The notes: generated by a model from the sequence alone, not told the origin. A stretch of DNA of 64,000 bases from Perilla frutescens (GCA_026008535.1 BRKX01000007.1:57711001-57775000); one strand, 5' to 3'; positions 31,545-44,145 are shown, numbered from the stretch's first letter. Numbers and translations are program-made.

Positions 31545-32931
31545 CTGCAACTCTGCAGGCCTGTCATATTATTGATTGAGTCAAGTTCTCAATGTATTCT
31601 CTTAATTGATTATCTGATAGCCCTAGCACGTCGCCTGCACCGCACTCATCTGCTTCAAAAAGAAAGGTACATAAGTTATAATATTTTTGAGATTCAATGA
31701 TGTTTACTGATTTCAAAAAAGGAAATGTGGATAAGGACCATTCTCCACTTTGATGGTATTTATGAAAAGTCGCGCCAATGATGGTTTTGAAAGGATAATG
31801 GTATCATTTTGGACTATGTGTCCATATGATCATGGTTATGAATAAAAGGGACTCTTGTCCATGATGGTAAAATTATGGGACTTTGTGCCCAGATGGTACT
31901 AAATGATTATTTTGAATGTGACTATTGGTCCATTATGTTTGAAATGAAATATGATATTTTAAATGGGACTATATGTCCATGATATGTTCTCAAAGAAAGT
32001 GTGATGATAGTAATCAATGCCCTATGATTAGAAATGTGATAATGTGGAAGTGATTGGAAATGTGAGAATGTTAAAGTGATGGAAATCCAGAATGCTTATA
32101 CAGATGGAATGTGAACATAGAATGATTTGATTGAGAATGTAGATGAACATAGCTAGCTGTGATTTATTCACAAGATTGGATTTTAAGTTGATGGTTGTTA
32201 AGATTCTTATGGAACATAGGTTGATTAAGTTTTTTTCCACGTTCAGGATTATGAGCCCACATGGATTGGTTCCACTGAAATGTGTCAATTTGTTATGATG
32301 TGAAATTTCAAAAGAATGTATTATGTCATGTTTGGATTTAATCCTACATGAAAGAGGGTTCACGGCAAGGCCGTGGTTCGCCTATGGTTTTAATAGGATG
32401 TCTGGGACATCTGGATTCCGGTTCAACCGAGAATCTAATGAATGATTATAAAGAACAAATTGACTAAAAAGGTGGGAACGATTATGTAGTGCCTTGTAGT
32501 CTTGAATGTAGAAAGAACTTAGAATGGATAAATATATTCTTTTAGATGGCTTGAGTTATATGGATTTCTAGGAAATGTCGTTCGCGTGCATATATGCATT
32601 TGAGGAGCATGTTGGGAGAATTTTTATGTCGATGAAGAATCGCGATAGATAGATCCGTTCTCGCTGCATCTACTTTTATACGTTTTTGATCAAGGAGCAA
32701 GGACAAGTGCAAGACTAGATGTCTCAAGTTCAGCGTGACGTATACGATGATCGAGCTAGATAATATGTTTTGATTCAGGTAGATCGATATCTATTCTCTC
32801 TCTTTCCCTCTTTTCTCGACTCAAAGGATGATGCTAAAGAATATTCGAAGAAAAATGCAGAGAAGAACATATGAAGAATTATGCGCATCAAGTTAAAGTG
32901 GACCAAGGCAGAGTATACGTCTTAGTAAGAT
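31545..32931 (+). other. R12 internal non-coding region
   Basis: No gag, protease, RT or RNase H is recognisable. It contains a set of GGAC...GTCC repeats (31811-31978) and AT-rich sequence with many GAATG/AATGTG motifs. Just before 32880 there are pol-like fragments too degraded to assign. Confidence 0.75.
31811..31978 (+). repeat. Five GGAC...GTCC short inverted units
   Basis: Units at 31811-31823, 31848-31860, 31877-31890 (GGGA..GCCC variant), 31920-31930 (GAC..GTC) and 31965-31978. Each can form a 3-5 bp stem with a 4-5 nt loop, and they are spaced 29-45 bp apart. Confidence 0.65.
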
Positions 32932-33306
32932 TTGCGACACGAGATAAATAGTGTTTTGGCTAGGAATGATGAGGTGGTTTATAAACTAGTCATGTTGCTG
33001 ATTCTAGCTAAGGTTCATAATGTGATTGATGTCTCAATGTTGAGAAAGTATGTGTTTGATACTAAACACGTTATAAAGAATGAAGAGATAGTCCTGAATC
33101 AGGATTTATCATATGAAGAAAAACCAGAGGCTATTCTTGACCAAAAGGTCCAAAAATTACGGAACAAACAGATATCACTGGTGAAAGTCCTATGGAATAA
33201 CCATGGGAGAGAGGAAGCTACCTGGGAGCTTGAAAGCAGAATCAAGGAGTTGTACCCTGATTTACCCTATAGAGGTACGCAAATTTCGGGACGAAATTTT
33301 TATTAA
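32932..33306 (+). pseudogene. R12 pol C-terminus with chromodomain
   Basis: The end of a Tekay/Del integrase. HNVIDVSMLRKYV is the junction seen in such elements, followed by DLSYEEKPEAILDQ, KLRNKQISLVKVLWNNH and EEATWELESRIKELYPDL, a chromodomain of the chromovirus type. It ends at TAA 33304-33306, next to the polypurine tract. The upstream integrase core is missing. The frame is read from 32932, but no true start is implied. In intact relatives this domain may guide integration to heterochromatin. Confidence 0.85.
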
Positions 33307-33317
33307 GGAGGGTAGAA
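33305..33317 (+). other. R12 polypurine tract
   Basis: AAGGAGGGTAGAA directly before the 3' LTR. Confidence 0.85.
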
Positions 33318-35733
33318 TGTAATACCCCGAAATATTTTAGAGGGTTTTACTCAACTTATGTTACCTGAGGGTAATTTAGGTAAGAAGTTGGGTCCTTAAC
33401 GGATTCAAATAAAGGAAAAATCGTAGCCAGAGACATCTATTAAAATTTAATTTGGTCAAAAATTGCTTTAAAAATATGTTCTGATATTTTTCTCGAGCTG
33501 ATAGAAAAATTTTCAAGTATCGTGCCAAACATTGAATTTTCCAATTTCGAGTTCAAATGAACACTTGGCACAATTTTAGGGTGAAAGGTAATAGATTTGG
33601 ATAACTAAGGCACATCCGTCATTATCCAATTTCTTTTTCAAAATATTATCCTATTCGTAATTATCCTATTATTTTTCCATCATTATCCTATTCCATCATT
33701 ATCCTCTTTCTTTTATTTGTTATTATCCTATTTATTTTTCTTCTATAAATAGGAGGTTAAGGTTTCATTTTTCATTCATTTTCAAAATCGAAACGCCGAG
33801 CAGCTTCTAGAGAAGGTACGACTCTAGTTTCTTATTTCATTTCCGAAATAGTCATTTTGAAGGTGTCAACGCGTAGATCACGAATACGTGATTGAAATGA
33901 TGACACGACGGACGATCACGATGGAAAATCATCGTGACCGCCGCCAAAAGTCGCCACCACCTTTCAAATCGGTGACTCTTTCGGGTCATTGAATCAAAAA
34001 GTGTCTTTAGGGTTTTATGTTCTATGTATATTTATATACATTTTCCATGTTGTCACTTTTTAATTTCGGGTATATTTTGGGTATCCGATTATTAAATTGT
34101 AGTCTTTTTCAGATCTATCCTTCGTGGATAGCCCTAACGTATTTTTAAGCTCAAAAGTTGTTCCGTGTCAAAATATAGTATTTTTATTTAAAGTTTCATA
34201 TTTTTCCAATGGGCAGATCTTGCGGTATGAATTTATTTGTACCGAGTTAATTTTAGGATACGGGTTTGACCACCCCGTATGCCAAAACTTCCAAAAGGGT
34301 TTTTCTTTATAAAAATGCCCTGAGTAAAGTTCCCTTAAGAGTCAAAATATTTTGATGACCCGGGTGATGTGTATTAAGATAGTAGATTTTATTATATTTA
34401 CTTCATAGCTAAGAAAGGTTAGATTTTGACCTAATGGTAGTCTTTCATCGAAACTAAGTTGCCGGATAATCTTGTAGGCACAGAAGAAGGAGACTTCTAG
34501 TTGAGACCAGAATCAGAATCTAGATCTAGCTATTTCAGATCTGATTGCCAGGTGGGTTTTTATTATATAAAAATGTATTTTCGGGTTATTAAGCCCTGAT
34601 ATTTATAAAATGAATGTGATTGAATATCCAACTCATGACTGTATTTGATGTGCTCTCCTGACTCATGTAAGTCTTACTACTGTTTTTGGTGATGAAACTA
34701 CAATGGTTCACGATATCGAGCCCCAAGCAAACAGGGCAGTGTCCAACCTTAAGCAGCCGGGTTGTGTACACGGACCGACTCACCGTAAGCGTTCTAGGGG
34801 AGAGTGGCGCGCAATGATGGAACTAAAATGATTTAGTATACATGGAATTCACAAATTTTCTGTTTTGAAAGCTTTCCATGATATGCTTAAAATATGATTG
34901 GATATTCTGTTTTATAAAATGATTGTGAAGGTTTTTCTCAAAAGTACCCACTGAGTGCATTAGTACTCACGCCCAAAATCATTTCAAATATTTTCAGGAT
35001 GAGCTGCGGGATGGTGGACGGCTGTGCTAAGGTTGAAGGGCTATCATTTGATGTATATGTTTCCTTTTCCGCTATGGAGTCTAACTGAGAACATGCTTCC
35101 TTTTGAGTCTGAATAAATGCGCTACGTTCTTTCCGCTTACTCTGATTATTGTTACGGAGTGTTCGGTTCTCCGAATCCCGTTTTCTTTACTGTTATGGAG
35201 TGTTCGGTTCTCCGAATCCCATTTTCTTTATTGTTACGGAGTGTTCGGTTCTCCGAATCCTGTTTACTTTTTGTCCCTGACAGGCGAAAGCCTGGCATTT
35301 ATTTACTTTCCTTATTCAGACAGGCGCGAGCCTGGCTTTACATTGTTTTCCATGTCAAGGCAAAAGCCTGGCTTTATATTGCTTTCACGACAGGCGGGAG
35401 CCTGGCATCTCTTTACTTCAAGTATTTGGACAGTCATCAGTCTGGCCTTTTTCATGCCTAACCTATTAACAGTTATCCTTTGAACTGTTATTATTTACAT
35501 TGAAGTTTGCCTTTGTTATTCTTTCTTGGGTTCATCCTAAGAGTCATGGTATCTGGTTTGAGTCATTTCATACGCTTTAAAAACGTGGATTGATCCAATT
35601 ATAGAGGTTATGCTGCCCAAATTTTTAGGGCACTAACCCTATTTCTATGATTGCTTCTGTTCAACAACCCCTTCCCCCTTCCCCCAAGTAGCGCACCGGT
35701 CCCCTGCCCTTCTCCCGGGATCGGGGCGTTACA
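33318..35733 (+). repeat. R12 3' LTR
   Basis: 2416 bp, the same length as the 5' LTR, with one difference seen by eye. Stem-loop arrays are at 35151-35273 and 35279-35450. Confidence 0.96.
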
Positions 35734-35738
35734 AAGAA
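35734..35738 (+). repeat. Right target-site duplicate of R12 (AAGAA)
   Basis: Matches 29106-29110. R10's pol frame resumes at 35739. Confidence 0.95.
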
Positions 35739-37353
35739 GGATCAGAAATTTGAGTGGGGTAAACAACAAGAGCATGCTTTTAATACTTTGAAATCTTTGT
35801 TATGTTCTGCTCCTGCTTTGTGTTTACCTGATTTTTCTAAGACTTTTGAGATCGAGTGTGACGCCTCCGGGATAGGTATTGGTGCTGTTTTGATGCAGGA
35901 AAAACGTCCCGTGGCATACTTCAGCGAGAAGTTAAATGGTGCCTCTCTTAGGTACTCTACGTACGATAAAGAGCTCTATGCTTTGAACCGTGCGTTGGAC
36001 ACATGGCAGCACTATCTCTGGCCTAAGGAGTTTGTCATCCACACGGATCATGAAAGCTTGAAGCATTTGAAAGGGCAAAACAATCTGAACAAGAGACATG
36101 CGAGATGGGTCGAGTTCATCGAGTCCTTCCCGTATGTTATCAAGTACAAGAAAGGCGAAGAGAATGTTGTCGCCGATGCCCTATCAAGAAGGTACGCTCT
36201 TTTGAACTTAATGCATGCTAAGATGCTTGGTTTTGAGTCTGTTAAAGCACTGTATGTTGAGGACGCCTATTTCAGCCCCATCTATGTTTCATGTAGCTCG
36301 AAATCTAGGTCATTTGATGGTTATTATGTGCATGATGGTTTCTTGTTCAAAGAGTCGAAATTATGCATCCCTACTTGTTCTATGCGTGAGTTATTGGTAT
36401 TAGAATCGCATGCGGGAGGTTTAATGGGTCACTTTGGTGTGCATAAGACATTGAACTTGCTGCATGAACACTTCTTTTGGCCGCATATGTGTAAGGATGT
36501 AGAGAATGTGTGTAGTCGTTGCATTACTTGTCGTCAAGCTAAATCCACTTCACACCCATTTGGTCTTTACTCGCCCCTACCCGCCCCCTCATCTCCTTGG
36601 ATTGATATTTCTATGGATTTCATCTTAGGATTGCCTAGGTCTAGGTCGGGTAAGGATTCTGTATTTGTTGTAGTTGATAGGTTTTCCAAAATGGCTCATT
36701 TCATTGCATGTAGGAAAACTGATGATGCTATACATGTTGCCAACTTGTTCTTTGTGCATGTTGTTAGATTGCATGAAATTCCTCGTACTATTGTTAGTGA
36801 TAGGGATTCTAAGTTTTTAGGACATTTCTGGCGTGTTTTGTGTGGAAAATTAGGGACTAAGTTATTGTTTTCTACTGCATGTCATCCACAAACCGACGGT
36901 CAAACTGAGGTTGTGAATTGTACTTTAGGAGCTTTACTTAGGTCTCTAATTAAGAATAATTTGAAGTCATGGGAAGAATGTTTACCATATGCTGAATTTG
37001 CTTATAATCGTGTTGTGCATTCTTCTACTAACATGTCTCCTTTTGAGATAGTTTATGGATTTAATCCGTTAACTCCTAATGATTTGTTACCTTTACCTGT
37101 TGAGCATCTAACAAGTGTTAAAGGTATGAAAAGAGCTGATTTCATTCAAGAGATGCATGAGAAGGTACGTGCCCGGATTGAGCACCAAGGCTCAAGGATC
37201 GCCGTCGCACGCAACACGAGGTGCAAACGTGTCATCTTTCAGCCCGGAGATCGTGTTTGGGTACACCTTAGCCCTGGCCGATTCCCTAACCTGAGGAAGT
37301 CCAAGTTGTTGCCCCGTGGAGATGGTCCATTCACTGTTCTAAGTCGTGTTAAT
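35739..37353 (+). pseudogene. R10 RNase H and integrase up to the R13 insertion
   Basis: In frame with RT once R12 is removed. RNase H begins around CDASGIGIGAVLMQ and includes THTDHESLKHL-like and VADALSRRY segments. Integrase follows with the HHCC region, Asp residues in MDFILG and VSDRD, and Glu in DGQTEVVN. It is cut after LSRVN by R13's LTR. TTAAT at 37349-37353 is the left duplicate. No stop lies within this stretch. Confidence 0.92.
37349..37353 (+). repeat. Left target-site duplicate of R13 (TTAAT)
   Basis: Matches TTAAT at 63489-63493, 26 kb away. Joining them restores SRVNDNAYRIDL. Confidence 0.93.
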
Positions 37354-38590
37354 TGATACGACCCGAACTCTAGGAACGAACACACGTCGACACACGTAAG
37401 TTTTTGTGTCTACTATGACTCAAACAATCAAAGTAAAATAAGCGGAATAATAATGGAACAAACTAGACGACTAAGACTCAACTAAAATACCTAGACAATG
37501 ACACACAAAATAACACAAAATCCAATGAAATATGGGCTGTTTAGGACGGCAATGATGAAGGTATTGATGAAGGAATTTCGATGGTGATGAATAGGGTTAG
37601 AAGGGCTAGGGTAGATAGGATATGATAGAGTTGTGATGGACTTACGGATTGAACGAAGGCGACACGATTTGAACTCGAAGGTGGCTGATCTTGAGACGAA
37701 CGTGGATGATGATGTTTGACGTCGATTATGGCTGGATGAACGATGGTTTGTAGATGTGAATTACAACCCGAAAGTTGCCTTGAATCTCGAACGTACACAA
37801 GGCCAAATTCTTTAAGTTGCTCTTCGGATAGCGAGTTTCCGACGATCCCTCGAACGTGGACGGCGAATTCCCTTTGTAAAACTTAGAGGTGCTAAATCTA
37901 AGAGTATGAATTTAATTATCTAAACTCACAAAAGATTAAACGGGGAGAGACGATATTGAAAGCAAAGGCTTTAATAATCAAATATAGTCTAAAATAACAA
38001 TGAAGCATGGATCCACTATTTATAATAGTTGGATCGAATTCCTAAGGCTAAGGGACGAAAATAATAGTCCTAATTAGACTAGAATTGGACTTTGACTACT
38101 TCCTAAACTAGAATTCTATTTAAGGTAGATTTTGTAGATCTTGCCTTATCTAAAAATCTGGTCAAAATTCTATCTAAAATAACCGAAAAATCCTAACTAA
38201 AAATCTGCAAAATTTCGTCCATAATATAATAAATAAAATACTATAGACTAATAAATCAATCCCCTTAATTGGATCATCAAGGGCCGATTATTTTGGGCTT
38301 TTCCACCATGCATGCTTAACTTGGGCTGAATAGCAAGTATACACATCAAGCCCAACAAAAGCACACTCACACGTCTCCTTCATGTATTGTACTCCACATC
38401 TTGATCTCCATCTTCCAATGTCAACAAGTTCATCATCTTCAAGCTTCTTTGTACGCCGTCTTCTTCTTCAAGCTTCTTGCGGATTGTAGCTTGCAAATAT
38501 TCTTGCAACTTCTTAGCTCTTAATCTTGTGACGGGTCCTTTGAATTGAAGCTCCTTATTGACTTCCTCATTGCTATGGATGTCCTCATCA
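37354..38590 (-). repeat. R13 3' LTR (family A)
   Basis: 1237 bp. It differs from the 5' LTR by a one-base T-run indel and several substitutions. The outer 211 bp encode the pol tail. Confidence 0.95.
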
Positions 38591-38858
38591 TTCCCCCCCT
38601 GCTGAAAAGAATTCGTCCTCGAATTTGACTCCTCATCATGGTCGAATTCATCTGCAACAAAAGGAGATAAATCAGCAACATTAAACGTAGAAGAACACTT
38701 ATACTCACCGGGTAGATCAATGCGGTATGCATTATCATTAACACGGCTTAGAACAGTGAAGGGACTATCTCCACGGGGCGACAACTTGGACTTCCTCAAG
38801 TTGGGAAATCGGCCGGGGCTTAAATGAACCCAAACACGATCACCGGGCTGGAAGGTGA
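38380..38858 (-). pseudogene. R13 integrase C-terminus
   Basis: Minus-strand coding from FQPGDRVWVHLSPG through the CRM-type C-terminal region and the LTR-encoded tail, ending at 38380. Upstream integrase is on the other side of R14 (from 48907). The frame is otherwise open. Confidence 0.9.
38591..38600 (-). other. R13 polypurine tract
   Basis: AGGGGGGGAA on the minus strand, directly before the 3' LTR. Confidence 0.9.
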
Positions 38859-39914
38859 TGATGAGATCGAGCATAGCAATGAAGAAAATGATCCGGAGCT
38901 GCAGTTTAAAGGTCCAATGACGCGTTTGCGAGCTAAGAAGTTACAAGCTTATTTACAAGCTTCTATTCGTCGCAAATTCGAAATGCATGAAGATGAAGTC
39001 AAGGGTAGCTCAAGATTGATCACCATGCTATCCATTATTGATGAAGAAGGAAGCATGAAGACGTGAGAAGAAGAATGACGCCATTTGGACGTGTGCATTA
39101 AAAGTTATACGCGTTTGCATGGGAAATCGGGAGATGCTGTTTTTCATGCAAAGGTGGCAAGATTAATTATAGCATGGGCCACGAATTTAATCAATAAAAT
39201 CAACCCATTGTTGTGATTAATTAAGTCCAAATAGGCGAGATTTATGAAGGCGCAAGTTGTTGGGATTTATCCTTATCTAGTTAGGTTTAGATAGATTTTT
39301 GTTATCTTATTTTTGGTATCTTTTGATTTTATCCTAGATTCATTAGGATTAGTTTTGGATTGATTTTTATCACTTAATTAGGTCTAATTTTCGTCCCCTA
39401 TGTGTCCTATAAATAGGGCTACCATGTGACACTTTAAAAGTTAGACAATTGCAAGAAATAAAGAGTTATTCTCAATCTGTCTCACGATCCTTCGGTTGAT
39501 CAAACTTTTATCTTCCAAAGTTCTATTGTTCTAGCAAATCAATAGTCCTATTCAAGTTCTTCAGGGTGCGTTCAAGTACTTGGGAGAATTGCTATCCGGA
39601 GAATTAGTCGTGTGCGTTCGAGTTGATTCAACACGGGTTCGCCGATCCTGATTATCCTTCTACCTTTTCACCACCGCCGCCAACACCTCACGACGACCAC
39701 CGCCATCCACACCGCCATCCGCTGCCGCTCCAAGCCACCATCGAAGTTGTCCCCGTATTCCACATCGAGTCCCGTTCGTGTCGTTTAATTCTAGTAAGTT
39801 TCGTCATTTAATTCGTGTCGGATTCTACCCTTCTTTAGCTGACGTAGTTCGAGTCCTTCAAAAGTCTTCCGCCTGCGTTTTTCGTGTCTTCGATTAGTTG
39901 TCCGGGTCACATCA
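38859..39914 (+). repeat. R14 5' LTR (family B)
   Basis: 1056 bp, TGATGAGATCGAGC...GTCACATCA. TATAAATAG is at 39408-39416 and GTAAGT at 39794-39799. The CCG/CAC-rich variable segment is at about 39660-39740. Confidence 0.95.
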
Positions 39915-39920
39915 TAAATT

Positions 39921-39936
39921 TGGCATCAGAGCCACG
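39921..39936 (+). other. R14 primer-binding site (variant)
   Basis: TGGCATCAGAGCCACG; one T-to-C change from the usual TGGTATCAGAGCC. Confidence 0.8.
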
Positions 39937-40767
39937 TCAGCTCTGCTGGTCGTGGTTCAATCCGACGTGTCATTTAAATTTCATTTTGTTTCGAGTCTTG
40001 TAATCTGATTTCTATTCATTGAAAAAAAAAGGTAAAAGAGCAAAGGGATCGAAATCCCTACAGCAAAAAAAAAAAAAAAAATCGAAAAAAAAAAAATCCG
40101 AAAAAAAAAAAACGAAAATCAGATTGTTTATTTGATTTCAATTTTTAATTCCTTGTTTTTAGATTTGTTCCATATATTTAGGGATTCTTAGATTGTGTTC
40201 ACACATCCAAAATCCTTATTTCCTTATCCATTAGATTTCTTACCTTGTTTAGATAGATTTCATCCTAATCTATATCTATTCAAGATCTTTCCATCCCCAT
40301 CCATATCTAATCAAGATTATCCATCCTAAACCATCAAATTTTCGTTCCTAATCATCTATAGGATTCGAAATTGCCATCTCTTTCATACATACACCCGGTT
40401 CACCTTATACACCACATAGTCCATACACCCATACACCCATACACCCGTACACCCGTACACCCATACACCCGTGGTCTACATACACCAACCCGTTGAATAC
40501 TCATTCCACACGCCTACTTCTACTCTTAGCAACCTTCCGGCTTGATTTTATCCGTTGGAGCTTGAAGAAGACCCAAGAGGAGCTAGTCAAGAGAAGCTGC
40601 TGAATTTTTCGATCAACCCACCCCCATAATTCACTCCACACGTGCACTACACATACTTGAGAGTTAAACACGAGTGGAAAAATCAAGAGTGACATACACG
40701 AGCGTCTGTGAGGAATTGTGAGGTACTACTTTGCTTTTTCTTCATGTTTGTTCGTTTTACAGGTACC
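39937..40767 (+). other. R14 leader
   Basis: A-rich tract (40020-40112), TTTAGATTTGTTCC-like AT-rich sequence, a run of ACACCC(A/G)TACACCC units (about 40424-40475), then a pyrimidine tract ending in TTTTACAG at 40762, just before the gag ATG. No gene is seen. Confidence 0.8.
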
Positions 40768-43091
40768 ATGAAGAAAGGAAACAATAAAGGGGCGACTACT
40801 CCACCCCTTGAGGAGCCTAGATCGCCGAACACACCAGGCGAACAGTCCTACTCGTCCGAACCACAGTGGGATCCCAAGTTCCAATACCAAGCTCTAGTTC
40901 AACACTTTGAACGACAGAATCGTCTACTGAAAGACGAACTTGGCAACCAAGTAGCTGAATTGCAAGAGGAGCTTGCAAGACTCAGAGCCCAGTCGACCAC
41001 ATCCCAAACGGTCCAAGGAAATCCTGAGAAGAGGCCACTCGAGCCTCAAGATGACGAAACGAGGCAATCTGAGCCTCAAATCAATGCAGCGAGGCAACCT
41101 GAACCTCAAAGTGATGCAGAGAGGCGTCCCGAGCCTCAATTGGGGCCTACTGACCGACGCCAGCAGCAGAGGAACGTTGACAGGCCGCCACCTGTACAAC
41201 ACAATGATCAAAGGCCGCCCCGTGAGCCTGCCTTTAAAGATGACTATGATTATGGATACGATTCCTATGCAGCCAGTGGGTATGAAGCTGATTATCCACC
41301 ACAAGGGCACAGAGGACGCCATGGCCGACCCCGAGGTCCCCATAGGCGTGCAAATCATCATGATGATGATGATGGTAGGCTCAACAACATCAAGACGAGC
41401 ATACCCGAATTTGAAGGCCTTCACGATCCCGATGTTTACTTAGATTGGGAACGTAAGGTAGAGAAGATCTTTGCATGCTACAACTTTTCAGAGCAAAAGA
41501 AGGTGCAACTCGCATGCTTAGAATTTAGAGGCTACGCAGCCTCATGGTGGGAAATGCAACAAGAAAGAAGGCGCAGAAACCACAATCCTCCAATCGACAA
41601 CTGGGAGGAAATGAAGGGATTTATGCGTGGCCGTTTTATACCCATGCATTATGAAAGAGAGCTTGAGAAGAAGCTCAATCGGGTCAAACAAGGTACAAGG
41701 TCGATTGAAGAGTACCACAAGGAATTGGAGACCCTTTTGAACCGAGTCGGGAAGCAAGAGACCTTAAATGCTACCATCATCCGGTACATTGAAGGCATGA
41801 ACCCCGACATTGCATGTGAAGTCGAGCTCAGAGACTTCACCAGTGTAGAAAGAATGGTGCAGTACGCATCAATTGTGGAAAGACAACTAAGAGAGAGTCG
41901 TCGTCGATCCCACTTCAATTCAGCCCCTACACGCCCCTCTTGGAATAAAGGTACACCTTCCACATCACTTTCTACTCCTTCTAATGATTCTACACGTCCC
42001 AGAGGTCCATCCGGACCACCCGAACGGCGTTTCGACCGTTCTACACCACAGACAAGCCGTAGACCCGAGTCTACGCTGCCCAACCAGCCACGGCCGACCC
42101 CTACTCGGCCAAATCAAGGTGTTACAGCCCCTAATGCAGCCCCTAATCGTGCTCGTGACATCCAATGTCATAAGTGTCAAGGTTGGGGTCATTTCCAAGC
42201 TCAATGTCCAAACCGGCGGATTCTATACTTAACGGAATCAAATGAAGTCGAATCAGCCAGTGAGGATGAAAAAGAGCCCGTGGGCGATGCCACCATTGAC
42301 GAAGAAATCGAGAATGATGCAGCCCCTAGCCAAGTCGACCCGGAAGTTCAACTCAGTTTGGTCACAATCCGGAGTTTGAGCATCATTCGAGAAGAGGAAC
42401 AAGAACACCAACGGGAAAACATCTTCTACACCCGTGCAGTGATTCAAGGTCACACGTGTTCCATGATAATTGACAGTGGCAGTGTGATCAATGCCATTAG
42501 TCAATACGCAGTTGAAAAACTTGGTCTACCTGTTCAACAACATGCAAAACCATACAGATTGCAGTGGCTTACAGAAAGAGGCGAGATACGCGTGGTTCAC
42601 CAGGTAAGTGTCTCATTCTCAATCCATAAGTTTTCTGACACTGTTTTGTGCGACGTTATCCCTATGGATGCGGCACACTTGTTGTTAGGCAGACCTTGGC
42701 AGTATGATCGATGTGTTGTCCACGATGGACGTCTGAACACTTACACTGTCGACATTGATGGCCGAATCAGCACCCTAAGGCCATTATCACCTAAAGACGT
42801 TGCTACGGATCAGCAACGCATGCAAGAGAGGTTCAAAGAGGAAAAGGCGAAGCAAGCAGCCGCAAAACGGGCCCCGAAGGCCACGGCCGAGACCTCAGCC
42901 CCCGGGCAGCCCCTTGCCGTCGCCCCTAACCCTCCTAAACCACCTCATTTGAGCTCCCTAGCTGTGGAAAAGAAGTTAGAGTCGAGTTCAAACAAGCCTC
43001 ATGTGAAGAGCTTGTTTATTTCAGCAAAAGGAGTTCAGAAAGCCGTTAAAGCAGGTATGCCCCTTGTTCTACTCACATTTAAGAGCAGTGC
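40768..43091 (+). pseudogene. R14 gag and protease (cut by solo LTR S1)
   Basis: ATG at 40768 begins MKKGNNKGATTPPLEE. A Glu/Gln/Pro-rich N-terminal region includes a repeated QPEPQ motif, then come the capsid-like domain (IPEFEGLHDPDVYLDWERKV, SWWEMQQERRRR), a CCHC knuckle (42166-42207), and protease with DSG at 42472-42480. The frame is open for its whole length and is interrupted at the protease/RT linker by S1. Removing S1 and one AGTGC continues the frame into 44146. Confidence 0.92.
43087..43091 (+). repeat. Left duplicate of solo LTR S1 (AGTGC)
   Basis: Matches 44141-44145 exactly. Confidence 0.95.
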
Positions 43092-44140
43092 TGATGAGGT
43101 CGTGCAAGGTAAAGAAGAAGATGATCCGGAGCTGCAGTTTAAAGGTCCAATGACGCGTTTGCGAGCTAAGAAGTTGCAAGCTTATTTACAAGCTTCTATT
43201 CGTCGCAAATTCGAAATGTATGAAGATGAAGTCAAGGGCAGCTCAAGATTGATCACCATGCTATCATTTGATGATGAAGAAGGAAGCATGAAGACGTGAG
43301 AAGAAGAACGACGCCATTTGGACGTGTGCATGAAAAGTTATACGCGTTTGCATGGGAAATCGGGAGATGCTGTTTTTCATGCAAAGGTGGCAAGATTAAT
43401 TATAACATGGGCCACGAATTTAATCAATAAAATCAGCCCATTGTTGTGATTAATTAAGTCCAAATAGGCGAGATTTATGAAGGCCCAAGTTGTTGGGATT
43501 TATCCTTATCTAGTTAGATTTAGATAGATTTTTCTTATCTTATTTTTGGTAACTTTTGATTTTATCCTAGTTTTACTAGAACTCTTAGTTTTTCGATTTT
43601 TCCTAGATTTAGGACTCTAAATTTCGTTCATATATCACTCCTATAAATAGGAGTACCTTGTGACATTCATAATTCAGACAATTGCAAGAAATAAAGAGTT
43701 ATTCTCAATCTGTCTCACGATCCTTCGGTTGATCAAACTTTTATCTACAATTCTATTGTTCTAGCAAATCAATAGTCTTATTTAAGTTCTTCAGGGTATA
43801 ATTAAGTACTTGGGAGAATTGCTATCCGGAGAAGCTAGACGTGCGCGTTCGGGTTATTCAACACGGGTTCGCCGAATCTAACCAATCCACAACACATCGT
43901 CACCGCCGTCAATACCATCACCACCGCCGCCATCCGCCGTCCACACCGCCGTAATTCCAGCCACCCTCGAGTGTTCCTACGTGTTCCAATCGAGTCCATC
44001 GTCCGTTGTTTGATTTCTAGTAAGTTTTACCGTTTAATTCGAGTCGGTTTGAATCCTTCTTTAGCTGACGTTGTTCGAGTCCATAAAGTCTTCCGCTTGC
44101 GTATATCTCGTGTCTTGGATACATTGTCCGGGTCACATCA
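43092..44140 (+). mobile_element. S1: solo LTR of family B
   Basis: 1049 bp, TGATGAGGTCGTGC...GTCACATCA, with AGTGC on both sides and no internal region. It is the product of recombination between the two LTRs of a family B element inserted in R14. TATA (about 43642) lies in the palindrome ACTCCTAT-AA-ATAGGAGT. Confidence 0.95.
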
Positions 44141-44145
44141 AGTGC

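Larger units (their letters stand above)
29111..35733 (+). mobile_element. R12: Tekay/Del-type non-autonomous LTR element
   Basis: 6623 bp with two 2416-bp LTRs (TGTAATACCCCG...GGCGTTACA) and perfect AAGAA duplicates. The internal region is only about 1.8 kb: primer site, non-coding sequence with small repeats, a C-terminal pol remnant with a chromodomain, and a polypurine tract. I found one base difference between the LTRs (about 31430 versus 35629), so the insertion is recent. The TGTAATACCCCG terminus and chromodomain fit the Tekay/Del chromovirus lineage. Its enzymes must come from elsewhere. Confidence 0.95.

Noticed and set aside
39623..39811. 62-codon His/Pro-rich ORF in the R14 LTRs (also at 48615)
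   Set aside because: It reads the CCG/CAC-rich variable segment of U5; its length and frame differ in other family B LTRs.
40924..41424. 166-codon antisense ORF opposite R14 gag (also at 55021-55521)
   Set aside because: It mirrors the Gln/Glu/Pro-rich gag segment. The repetitive composition leaves the opposite strand open by chance.
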